Positions 24,691 through 36,045 of a stretch of 64,000 bases of DNA are shown here, piece after piece. Source of the DNA: Paulownia fortunei. Its lineage: Eukaryota > Streptophyta > Magnoliopsida > Lamiales > Paulowniaceae. The stretch is from contig CM033116.1 of NCBI GenBank assembly GCA_019321725.1, positions 1,794,642 through 1,858,641 of the forward strand, given 5' to 3'. The notes beneath the pieces are model-generated. The model was not told the DNA's origin, ran no database searches, and saw only the letters and a list, made by a program, of their open reading frames with translations. Position 1 is the stretch's first letter. Each line of letters opens with the position of its first letter. The position numbers and the translations under genes were made by a program.

Positions 24691-25015
24691 TGATTATACG
24701 GAATACTATGTATTCAGTGGTAAAAATCATATCTTTTAATACAATATGGTGTCTCACCATTGTCATCGTTTGATTATATGGGATGCTATGTATTCAGTGG
24801 TAAGAATCATATCTTTCAAAATAATATGGAGTTTCAGTATTGTCATCGTTTGATTATATGGGATGCTATGTATTCAATAGTAAGAATAATATCATTCAAC
24901 ACAATATAGTATTTCAATATTATCATCGTTTAAAATAAAAATAGAAGATGCCATGTATTAAATGATAAAAATCATATCTTTCAATACAAGATGTCGTGCA
25001 ATTTTCATAATTTGG
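24691..25015. repeat. Four-copy 80-bp tandem repeat
   Basis: Unit starts at 24691, 24771, 24851 and about 24931, with an exact 80-bp spacing for the first three. Each unit holds TGATTATA.GG, then CTATGTATTCA.T.GTAA, then AATCATATCTTTCAA, then ATTGTCATCGTT. Copies 2 and 3 are most alike; copy 4 has a changed start and is the most diverged. Non-coding. Confidence 0.88.
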
Positions 25016-25624
25016 AGTAGAAAGATATAATGTAGAAAAGAATGTTATATTTTGTCTATGTGGGAGAGAAAGATCATTAGTTGACAATAATTAGCAATGA
25101 TAAGTTTTGCAGGTAAGAAACTAAGAATAAATTATTGAACAGGGAGTAGAAAAGATTAATTAAGAGGCAAGAATTGACAGGGAGAAAAATGGAGACTTTG
25201 TTTTGGGGTTGCGTTCACTCATGTTCAAGGGATATTTTGCAGTGCACTATCTAAAAGTAATCTCTGTGAGTAGAGTTCACACTACTGTATCATAATTAAG
25301 AAAAGCAGAAATGTGATAATTAAGGGAAACATTTATTAATCAAAATCTGCATAAGAAAAGTAGCCAGCTGGTAGAGTTTATAGGCTAACCTCAACCAACA
25401 AAATTCAATTCAATATCCTTTGAAATCAGCTACCAGAAATTACCAAAAAGTTAACTAGAAATACTGAAATTACAAAAATCATAGAATTTCTTGTATATAT
25501 ATACATATATATATTTAAGAACACAACAAAACAATAGTTATTATTGCTAAATGAAATTTTTACCATATATGATAAGGGAAGATGAAAATTATTATTAATA
25601 TCAGAAATTGTTAGTTGAAAAAGA
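25016..25624. other. Gene-free spacer before the TIR element
   Basis: AT-rich DNA with no coding ORF. A TATATATACATATATATAT stretch lies at 25495-25514. Confidence 0.45.
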
Positions 25625-26115
25625 TTCAAGGCTTTGTTTGGTTTTGATTTTTATCCCCTTAAATAAAACCAAATATTTAACACAATTTTTCCTTCTGAAA
25701 CACATTTTCTCTTTTTCAAAAATGTTTTCAAAACATCATAATCATTAGTCATTGCTTTACATCATATATATATATATATATGCATTTTAATTATTATATA
25801 TTTTTACAAACATCTTTATACATATTCAAACCATTACATTAATAAAATATATATAATTATACATTCTTATAAATATATCATTTGCGTTTTACATAAATAT
25901 CAAAATAACATAACATAATAAAAAAATTAATGTGACATCACTAATTATAAGATAAAATCTTACAAGATATAACATTCACGATAGAAAAAAAAATGTCTTC
26001 CTAAAATTGAAACCAAACACAACTTCCTTCCAAAATACATCAAATAAATCATTCCCGATTTCCCACCAAAATGTTTCTTGAAAAAAACCTAAAATAAGCC
26101 AAACGAAGCCTTGAA
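25625..26115. mobile_element. Candidate TIR element (MITE), copy B
   Basis: About 491 bp with inverted ends: TTCAAGGCTTTGTTTGG (25625-25641) and CCAAACGAAGCCTTGAA (26099-26115), which pair with one mismatch. The interior is AT-rich, non-coding, holds an (AT)n run near 25768-25781, and matches the element at 4931-5425 in length and in several internal blocks. A shared length and shared interior with degraded or intact ends at two loci argue for transposition of a non-autonomous element. Superfamily not assigned. Confidence 0.65.
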
Positions 26116-27880
26116 TTTTTTTAAGTTAAAAATTAAAAATACCATTTATTTTCAGTCTGGGAACTCACAAGCTTTGTAATTATGTGTGGACATGGTTAAT
26201 GCAGGGAGCAGATAGATACCATCTTATCAGAAAGTTGGGACTGTTTTCAAGTCTTCAATCGAGTCGTGCTACAGTGTTTCACTAACACTATCATTTGGTC
26301 ACATGCGACTATGAGTCTTAGGTTGTTAGGTAGAAAATAGATTGTGATAAACATGGATAAAACAGAAAGTAGCTCATTCGATTTGACAATGGATTTAAAG
26401 TTACATGTTAATTTTCCGAAACAAATACTTTTCTATCAAGAGGATGGCCACAACAAATTTCCATTTCCATATCCTAGGGCACTTCATTTTCTATACCAAT
26501 ACATCAAAATTGGTGTAAATTTTTTTTCTAACATAACAATAAATATTATATTAAATTTAGTGTAATGTATATATTCTTATTTTACCTCCAAATTTGTTCG
26601 ACTCTAAATTTTAATTTTATTTGTATCCTATATTATATATTTAATTAATTAATAATTTAGTTTTATTTATTTAATTTTAATTTTGTTATTTTTTTTGCAA
26701 TAACATTTATAATAATTAATTATAATAATTAATAAATAATTATTATTTATGATTATTATTATAATTAATAATAATAATAAGTAAATATATTAAAATAACA
26801 TTGCTTGCATCAAATTCAAAAGTAAAATACAACACAAAAATTAAAAACTAAAATTTAAAAAATAAAATAGTACATAAAACTAAAGACAATAATTTAATAG
26901 TCCGGATAAATTATTTTCAGGTCGAACAAGATCATCAAAATATTGACCAAAAGAACCAGAGTTACTTTGAGATCATTGGTTATGTTGTTGAACTACTTTT
27001 TGCATAATTCTTGATTGTTTATTTCGAAAAAACTTATATAGATTCAGATCATTTACGAAATTTAAATCTTTTATATTGTGATGTTAATTGTAATGCTTAT
27101 TTTATAATATAATCAATAAATATAATATTAATTATATATAATTTTTTATTTAATAGAATTAATAGTAATAAAATATAAGTAGTTAAATAACTTTATAAAT
27201 AAATAAATAGGTGATAATTAAGAAATAAGAAAAGTAAGAATAAAATATTTATTTGGTATAATAAATTTTAAATGATATAGGCTAAATTATACCAAAATAT
27301 CAAATTTGGTATATTTGATCAGGGATGGCTTATGACCAATTCACGTATCAGGATCATTATGTCGTACTGTATATAAATAGTGTTTTGATGCATCTTGTGA
27401 TAATTTTTTTTAATTTTATCTTTGTTTTTTAGAGTATTTAATAGCTTAAGATGACAAATATACCGGGAAAATAATTTATGAGAGATGGTTCTAACAAAAT
27501 GTTAAGCATAGAGTTAAAGATATGAATTTTGAATTTTCTGTTTCAATTTATATTTTGTCATGTATTCCACTTAATGGATACCCGTTAAATGTATATATAT
27601 ATAATCGACAATTAAGTTTTTATTCAAAAAATAATTTTTGCAGACATCTAATATATATGATATGAATAAAAAATAAAATATTAATTTAAAATAAAAAATC
27701 TAAATGCAAGATAGAGGTTAAGTAAATAATTTGCCATTCAACTCTAGAGAGTGTAAACAAACAAAGTCTTATTGTTCCCTTTAATATTGTCCTCATCTTT
27801 CTACCTTTTTCCTGTCTCCATCTCAACCTACTCCTCTGCCTCTTACCATTTCCACAAAAGCCCTAAAACAGTATACCACA
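26116..27880. other. AT desert upstream of the LSH gene
   Basis: Extremely AT-rich from 26520 to 27200 (long runs of TAATTAATAATAAT type). No gene seen. A TATATAAATAG motif occurs at 27370-27380 but is 1.25 kb from the next start codon, so its role is unclear. Confidence 0.5.
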
Positions 27881-28629
27881 CACACACACTCATTCATTCT
27901 CTCTAAATAAGACTTCCAGTTTATTAAGAAACAAGAGGTCAGCTGTTCCCCTATTCTGGGGAAACAAATAAATTCACAAAATCCACCAAGCATTACAGCC
28001 TTCCCAAGAATTTCATTTCCTTTTACTATTGTTCAAACAAATAAAAAAAAAAAAAAAAATACAAACAGGCAACAGGGATCTCATCTCTCTCTCTCTCTCT
28101 CTCCCATCATCCAATATCCATTCAACCATCACTCTCATTCATCAACACTACACATACCATCTTTAGTCTCCCCTCCATCTTCTCACACAAAAATGGCAAT
28201 CTTCTGATTTATCAATCAAGAAAACCTGCTTTTCTTCTTTCCCCTTTGGTTTCTTCAGTATGATTGTGAGTTTGATAGCTCGCTGGTTTCCAGTACATCG
28301 GAATAAGTAACAGGGTCCCATCAATCAAGCCTATCAAGCTTATAAATTCTTGATTCATAGTGCTATCTTCAACTGAAAGTGCATCTTCTTTTTTTTCTTC
28401 CCTTTCTTTCCCACTCTGGTTTCTGCCAATCTGAAACCCTAGAAAGAAAACGAAAGCTTTGGGGCTGCAGAGAGGAGCTATATTAGATCAAGAAATAGCA
28501 TGTACGAAAAACTCACAATAGATACCAAACCCCACTAGCTAGCCCTAAAAACAAAATATCTTTCCGAGGGATTTTTATTTTTATTTTTATTTTTTGAATT
28601 TTTGGTTGCAAAAAAATTAGTGTGAACTT
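27881..28629 (+). promoter_or_regulatory. C/T-rich leader region of the LSH gene
   Basis: The DNA changes from AT desert to a C/T-rich, transcribed-looking stretch, with an (AC)n bit near 27878, an A run at 28048-28060 and a (CT)9 run at 28085-28102. It probably contains a long 5' UTR. A GAAACCCTAGAAA telo-box-like motif lies at 28434-28446. The start site was not located. Confidence 0.4.
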
Positions 28630-29199
28630 ATGGATTCATCATCATTTCCGGAAATGGAAAGCTCCAACTCTGAAAACAGTAGCATCAACACGGGCAACAA
28701 CTCCTCCTCAGCTGGTGCCTCATCCTCCGGCTCGACTCTGAGCCGCTACGAGAACCAAAAACGGCGGGACTGGAACACCTTCGGCCAGTATCTAAATAAC
28801 CACCGCCCGCCGCTCTCCCTCAGTCGCTGCAGCGGCGCACACGTGCTTGAATTCCTCCGCTACCTCGATCAGTTCGGAAAAACCAAAGTCCACACCCCAA
28901 TCTGCCCCTTCTTCGGTCACCCCAACCCACCTGCCCCCTGCCCCTGCCCGCTCCGCCAGGCTTGGGGCAGCCTCGACGCCCTCATCGGTCGGCTCCGCGC
29001 CGCCTACGAGGAAAATGGAGGCAAGCCAGAGACTAACCCTTTTGGGGCTCGAGCTGTACGGCTTTATCTGCGAGAGGTGCGCGATTTGCAGTCAAAGGCT
29101 AGGGGGATTAGCTACGAGAAGAAAAAGCGGAAGCGCCCGCCGCAACAGTTGACTACGGTGGCGCCGCCAGATCAACCGCCGTCGCCAGGTGAAGGTTAA
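28630..29199 (+). CDS. ALOG-domain protein (LIGHT-DEPENDENT SHORT HYPOCOTYLS family)
   Basis: A single exon of 189 residues. A Ser/Asn-rich N-terminus (1-36) precedes the ALOG domain at about 37-163 (seen: [73 protein letters not shown]). The domain carries the zinc-ribbon insert with His88, Cys92, His97, Cys104 and Cys106 in place. A KKKRKR nuclear signal follows at 164-169, then a Pro-rich tail. ALOG proteins are DNA-binding nuclear regulators, related to tyrosine recombinase N-domains, that act at organ boundaries, in meristems and in light responses. The wording resembles the LSH3/LSH4 group, but the variable tails do not let me fix which member. The coding sequence is far richer in G+C than the surrounding DNA. 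Confidence 0.95.
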   Translation: MDSSSFPEMESSNSENSSINTGNNSSSAGASSSGSTLSRYENQKRRDWNTFGQYLNNHRPPLSLSRCSGAHVLEFLRYLDQFGKTKVHTPICPFFGHPNPPAPCPCPLRQAWGSLDALIGRLRAAYEENGGKPETNPFGARAVRLYLREVRDLQSKARGISYEKKKRKRPPQQLTTVAPPDQPPSPGEG

Positions 29200-32100
29200 T
29201 TTAATTAGCATGCACACCATCACCCTCCTTCCGTAAAACTTCAGTAATTTTTCAAGAATCTGGCCAGCCAGCTGCTTAGAATAATCTTTATATGTTTTCA
29301 TCTGTCTTATGTTTCGGAGGGATATAGGGTTAGATATTTGTTTACTTTCCTGGAGAACCCATGCTTAGATCTTGGGGTTGCTTTTATTTATGAGCTTTTA
29401 ATTTTACAAAAAAAAAAAAAAAAAAAAAGTGTAGCAGTGTTAGAAAACAGTATTAGCAGTTTCAGACCAGTAACAGTTGCTGTCCTAAAAGTTGTAGGAA
29501 TAATTTTACCCTCATTCTCATAAGTGTCCGTCTGATCTTTCTTTTCTTATCATTAAATGTTCCTGTGTTGGGTTTTCAATTTTTCAGATGGGCTTATCGA
29601 TTGCGATATGCTTTGTTTGTAGCATGAAATCTCTCTCTTGCTGATCCTTCGACTTTTTTCTCTTGCTTTCAGCAACTTTTACAGGTTTAGTACTATCTGA
29701 TCAATTGGAATTTCTCATTGTCTAAAGGATAATGGCAATGATAATTCATGTAGAAGTGTCTTAATTAGGATTCCCACAGTTGATTTTATGCTGATTACTC
29801 GCTTAAGTGAGTGCATAATTATGAGAGGTTAATCAAATTGTAGTGCTGTCACTTCAATGACAGATGATGAAATTTGCAGACAAATAAATTTTTAGGTTCT
29901 AAATCAGAATATCCAAATAGAATTTTTTTTTTTTCCATTTTTCTCCTTCTGGTCATACGTTCCATATAATAAGGTGAAAATAAAAAGAAGATAACTTTAC
30001 AAATGAATCCCCAAAATAGTAATTTACTTAGCCTTTAAAGCCTTTAAATTGAAGTAAATCTAGTCAGATCCAAGTATATGGGGAAAAAATACAAAAACAA
30101 AAACAAGACTCAGTTTTTCCTCAACATTCCTGACATTGGTTTTGTTTTCTAACATGGAAGAGCTGGTAGTGAAGTGTCCTTTTCATCTTAGTCTACAAAA
30201 AATATATATAAAAAAATAAAATGTTATTTGAGGACTAAAATTAAATTTGCTAATTTTGCCGACAACAGGCATATGATTGGCAATCGTTTTCAGCCTTCTG
30301 GATTACTTTGACTTGAGAGAAAAGTTCCACAATCCTTAATTTCTTCATTTTGAAGTAACTAAATGCTCACGGTTTTATCTGTATGTGCCCACAAATATGT
30401 TATTTGATCAAGATCAGTATAATTGAACTTTTTGTTTTAATTTTTATTATGTGAGGGTATGAGACAGAGACTTTAACATAGAACTTATATATACTTACCA
30501 CTAATTACCAATTACTATAACAAGATGCTTTACAATGATAGAAGAAATTATTTGTTCCTTTAAGCTTCTGAATTTTGTTGATATTAGTGTCGAAAAGGTC
30601 TAGAGGCTGATTGACCTGACAGCATTTAACTTGTAAATAGTTCATACATAATCACCTTAAAAATGGTTTTGTATGTTTATATTCATGTTTATTTGTAGAA
30701 AATCTCGTTTTGGATACCCCTTTTGTGCCCCTTTCTTTCTTGCTGTGGAACTAATTATTTAAATGTATATGGTGATGGGAAAATGATAATTTTCAAATAT
30801 GATGATCTTTGACCTAGGAAGATATGTGGGTTTATGCAGTAAAAATTTTGATAGCTCCAACTAACTTAATTACAGTTTTTCAGAGAGTACAACAATTGAA
30901 ATTTCTACAGATGTTATGTAAGTGGTTATGTAATAATAAAGCTTTTATTATTACATTATTTTCCTGATTTAAATTTTAGTGATTAATTTGCGTTGCATTA
31001 GTCCAAAAATTGGTTTTGCTTCAATGAATTGTTGACTATTCGTTGGAACTTAGATCGTTTAAGCAGGCTCCTTATTGTTTGTCCTTTTTCCAATTCTTAT
31101 GATGCTGTAGGAATTAATTGTTTAATGAGTGCAAGTATATGTGTACGTATAATTTAGTGCTTTGTATATATAATTTAGTGATATAATTGTTAGTGAATTG
31201 GTACTCAATTATTAGATTGAAGCAACATTAAATAAGTATATTGGAAAAATGCTTTATATTCGTCTTCTTATTTGCTTGCAATACTCTCTGTATAGTTTTT
31301 TTTTATTTTTTTGCATGTCTTTTCTGCTTATATATATAGAAAATTATTCTAAGTATGAACACAGACAGCATGCATGTATGAACATATAACTGCACACGAG
31401 ATTTTATGCAAATAGAATTAAGGGTATTTGGAAAAGATAACAGGTTTATATATATATATATATATTTATATAATTTAATGTCCTCTACTGAATATGATTA
31501 AAACAGGGGTGGAAAAATTAAAAAAATATAATCAAATCAATTTCAATCTGCCAGTTTGTGAAATCTCCACTGTTCCACCAGTATTACTATTTGCACAATA
31601 AATTCACAACCAACAAAAAAACAAAATAATTGCTCTTATCTAAAATTGGAAGAGCTACAGGCATGAGGCGTAAAGGGGTAATTCAATATCTATTTCCTAG
31701 TTTAGGTAGAGCCATGTCTTATAACAATATATAATATAAATCTAAAGAAATAGCCAAGAATACAATTGAAAAAATACCTAAATATGAAAACTACTGAATT
31801 TCTAGTTTAATTTGAATTTAATAAGATTAAATTACTTATTTCTCTCTTCTATTTTCATAGAAATAAAGTGACATAAAGTTCTAATGTTTATTCACCACGA
31901 GTAAGAAAAGACAGAACTAGAATAGAATAAATATTTAATATTTCTAGTAAACTCGTGTTTCAACCTCTAATATATTACAACCCCATCCATTCGCATAATT
32001 TATGCAAATTAAGACGATCAACTTGTTTTTATGTTCGCCATATAATTTGCCTTGTTTGATGAAAAGGGTTGCAATTTGGCTTCCCTATATAAGTATAGAT

Positions 32101-34780
32101 GTCAAAAGGGTCGATGAAACAAAAGGAAAAACATTTTCTCTCTGGAGGCCATTTTGGGATGTGGTGTCTTAGATCAACAATTTCATAGATTCTTGCAGCA
32201 GCTCGTGACAACTTGTAAGATACTAAGATTAAACTGAAAATCATTGGCTGTTCAAAACAGAAAGGAACAAAGAACTGAATCATCTATTTCAATGTACGTC
32301 CGTACATTGTGTTTAAACTTATAACCTAGTTGGCTTGTAAAACAAATGTAACACACAAACACAACTAACATATTTATGCGCAAACACTGTACACATGGTA
32401 CTAATTTAACACAAAACAAAGAGTACTAAATTACTAATTAATTAACTAACAAAGCCTTACCAAATCTCAAAATTTCAAACTTTAATTTGTCTTACTAGGT
32501 CAGAAAATATATATTATGGTGTGTTTTTCGAACGAGTAAGCTTGAGTATTACTATATATGTTTTTCATTTACAAACATTCATAGTTTTCGATTACAACAT
32601 ATTTTCAAATTGATTTTAAAGTGAGGACAAAATTAGGGCAGGTGAGTCATAATATCAAATGAAATGCTACTAATGTTAGATGAACCAAACAAGTCTAACA
32701 AATTAATTACCAAAAAAAAAAAAACAACAACAATGAATCTAACAATTAAGTAGCCATTACAAGACTCACGAGACGCATACAAACTAGTTTTCGTGCGATC
32801 TTAGAGTTTATTTTAAAATCAAGCATGCTAACTTTGAGAAGGATTAATACTATATGAACTAATTGAATAGAAAATTATGGCACTAAGAGTTTTGTTTACA
32901 TGTACATAACACCAAAAGGATTTCAATTTTGGTTTCAATATATTGAAAAAAAGAATGTTAACAATAAAATATTAAAAAACAATATCAAAGTTATCACTAA
33001 TTATATGTAATAAGTAATAATAATTTTTATTTTCTCCTAGTATGGATTTTCAAAAGTTTAATAGTGATAGCAAATATGTATGAATTGTCACTTTAGTTAC
33101 TATTACAAATTAGTGATCCAAGAATTGCATATAAGTTATTATTTTTTATAATTGATAGCATATGTATAATTACAATTAAAATTATTAGAACAACTTTATA
33201 ATAATATTTGTGTTGTTGTCTTTGAATTAAATTGTTATACTATACATATATCAATACTTTTCTACTTAGACAACCTACACAACTAAAATTGCCAAAATAA
33301 TTATTGTGGCAAAATAATTTATCATTTCATGCATATCCAGTACAGAAAACCCAAACGCAAAAATTACAGGCCTAACCCTAGTGCTGCATAAAGTTCCCCT
33401 ACGTGCAAACACACTGGGCACTTTCAAGAAATAAATTTTAAGTAAAAAAAAATTAGTAAAATCCTATTTTAAGAAAGACAAAAGGCGGGAAGCTTGGAAA
33501 CTCAAAATAGGACCTACTAGTTATATACAATTTATTGGGTTCTCGTAAGTATCTATAAATGGAAATTTAACGAACCTAAGATTAAAAAAATAAAAATAAA
33601 AATGGAGATAAAGCATGCATGCATGTCATGTGTAGATTACTTTGGAAAAAAATAAAATGTGTAGATTACTTTGGTAATAATTTTATCCACCACTAGTTGA
33701 AATTATGTTGATGACATTATAATATTATAATTAATTTATAATACGCTTTAATTTATATTAATTTAAAGAGGGTGTTATTTATTTGTTAACATTTTTTTAT
33801 TAGTAAGTGTTTGACATATCATTCAAAAGAGGATTTATTTAATAATTATGTTATTATGATGGACAAAATTATTAATTACTACTATTATATCACTATTATC
33901 ATCTTTATCTTTAGAAATACTTCATGTGTCTCATATTGAATGCTCTCAATTACTTTATTTTTGAATGTTCACTAATAATATCTAAATTGATACTTCTTTT
34001 TTCAAAGTGTCATATAACATTAAGTTATATATGAAAAGGGCATACTAACGTTTAGTCACTTTTTTAAAATATAAAAAATTTGCACGTTTTAAACTTTCAT
34101 AAATAATATAAAAAAGGATTTAGTTACTATTGCACTTCTAACTTAGTATTTTTTGCGTTTATCTAATTTTGAAAGAGAAACATGTAAATTTCTAACATAA
34201 AGAAAAGATATTGGTAAAATTCCCAAATAATGAAGTTAAATAAAAAATAAATAAAAATTAGCTGTATATTCTATCTTAAAATTGAATTACATATTCCTAT
34301 TACTACTATTGCAAATATACTTCATTATACAATTACAGACAGTTAAGAATTTTAATCTTGAGATTGATTTTTTTTAAATATTTAATTATTAAAGATAAAT
34401 TAAAAACATAAATATGGATAACAATTTTATCATTTTCATGATAATAAAATTTTATTTTTTATTAAATTTATATATACCATGTGCTTATATAGACTGGAGG
34501 AGTAGGGCACGGCTCCCTCCCAACCCTCTCTCTCCATCCCATGTATGGAATTTATAACTTATAAGAAACACATAAAATATAATCATTTAATATACTAATT
34601 TTTCTGTTATTGGTTCTGTCAAAACTAAAATATAATATGAAAATGTTAGTACTATTCAATTATTAACTATCATTTAGTTATATGTAATTATAAATTCAAT
34701 AAAAAAAATAATTTGGAGCTTAAAATTGGAGATGGAATTATTGACATTCTTCTTATCTTTGTTTATCGTTAATAATTAAG
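29200..34780. other. Large gene-free stretch downstream of the LSH gene
   Basis: About 5.6 kb with no supported gene. The first 400-600 bases probably include the 3' UTR (an A run lies at 29409-29427). The rest is AT-rich with small repeats: a TA run near 31448-31466, and an 18-bp exact direct repeat (ATGTGTAGATTACTTTGG) at 33628-33645 and 33657-33674. Gene-poor flanks are common around developmental regulators, which may hold distant control elements; that is inference. Confidence 0.5.
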
Positions 34781-35020
34781 TGAATACACGCAGAGGCAAA
34801 CAGATCGTACGAGAATCCCGCATTCTCCGGTCAATTCGATTTGACGTTTGGTGGGTCCCGAATTTTTGGAGCTGGTCCGAATCCTATGCATTCGCAGATC
34901 CACCCACGTGCAACCCTGTCATTTGTGTCGGGTACAGTGCACCATTACTCCGCTTTTGCTTTCGGTAGGGTCCACTCCAGTCGGAGACTTTGATCTGAGT
35001 TTTCTTGATTCCGGTAAATT
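34781..35020. other. Isolated GC-richer island with a G-box
   Basis: About 240 bp of clearly mixed base composition inside DNA that is mostly A/T on both sides. It includes a CCACGTG G-box core (about 34902-34908) and CTCCGGTC, GGTCCCGAA and GGGTCC blocks. An open 62-residue frame crosses it but resembles no family I know. It could be a regulatory island, the start of an unannotated transcript, or a transposon remnant. Confidence 0.35.
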
Positions 35021-35539
35021 TTAAACGAGAGTTTATTTTTTTTTTTATATTTTTAATAATAAATAATTAAGATATAATTATATTATATTATTATTTTAAA
35101 AAAAAATAATTTTTAAAAATTGAAGTTTTACTTTGACATATCTCATAAAATAAATAGGAATAATGAATTTAAAATTAAAATTATATTAATAATCAACTAA
35201 ATGAAATTAAAATTTTCATTGTGTCCGCTTTAATACTATTATGGGCTATTTGGGTTTTTTATTAAAATATAAAATAATTAATAAAAAATATGATGATTTT
35301 GTGGAATTGAAATTATATTATCAATTAATATATATATATATATTATAGGATTGAATTAAATAATTAAATTGTCTAAAATATCTTTTTCTTTTTTTTCTCT
35401 TTTTCACTTTCTTCTCACTTTTGAATGTTTTAGATGCTACTTGATATATATTAATTTAATATAAATTTATTATTTAAATCTTTTATTTTTTAAAAAATAA
35501 AATATTTATATTCATTCATATACCAATATACCAATTGCA

Positions 35540-36045
35540 CCGTAACCTCCCCTTTCCCAGCAATCAACTGCAACCTCCACCCATTTTTTCTTCCTTTTTT
35601 CTTCTTCTTCTTCCCCTTTCTTTCTTTCTCATCTTTCTCTTCCTCCCCCTTCTCTTCTTCAGCCCCACCACGGCTCCCTTTCTTCCTCTCTTGTGTTTTC
35701 AGTCACCACTAACCAGTGCCACACCTTCATTTCCTCTTCATGTTCTTCTTTATTTTACTCCTATTCTTCCCTTTTCTTCTGCTTTTCTACACTTAATCTT
35801 TGGCCACCGTCATGCTGGGTGAGATTCGGACGTGGGAATGGTGGGTTTTGCGTGAGGTATGGAGGTGGTTGATTTAGGGTTTGATGATGATGGTGGCGCG
35901 TTTGGGGGTCGGAGGTGGCCGGGTATGGTGGTGGTAATGGCGGTGCGTGGTGACAGCACAGCGATAGGAGGGGGGCTTTGGGTCGATGACAGAGGATTTG
36001 AGGGATAGTTGGTGAAGGGAGGGCCCCATTGATAAGGGTAGGGTT
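35540..36045. other. Pyrimidine-rich then purine-rich GC island
   Basis: The plus strand is almost pure C/T with CTTCTTCTTC and CCCCTTCTC runs from 35560 to about 35790, then switches to G-rich DNA with GGTGGTGG and GGAGGTGG-type wording from about 35810 to 36030. Read on the minus strand, 36030-35810 is open and Pro/Ser/Thr-rich, but it lacks a start or recognisable domain. Flanks are AT-rich. It may be a captured gene fragment or transposon part. Confidence 0.35.
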
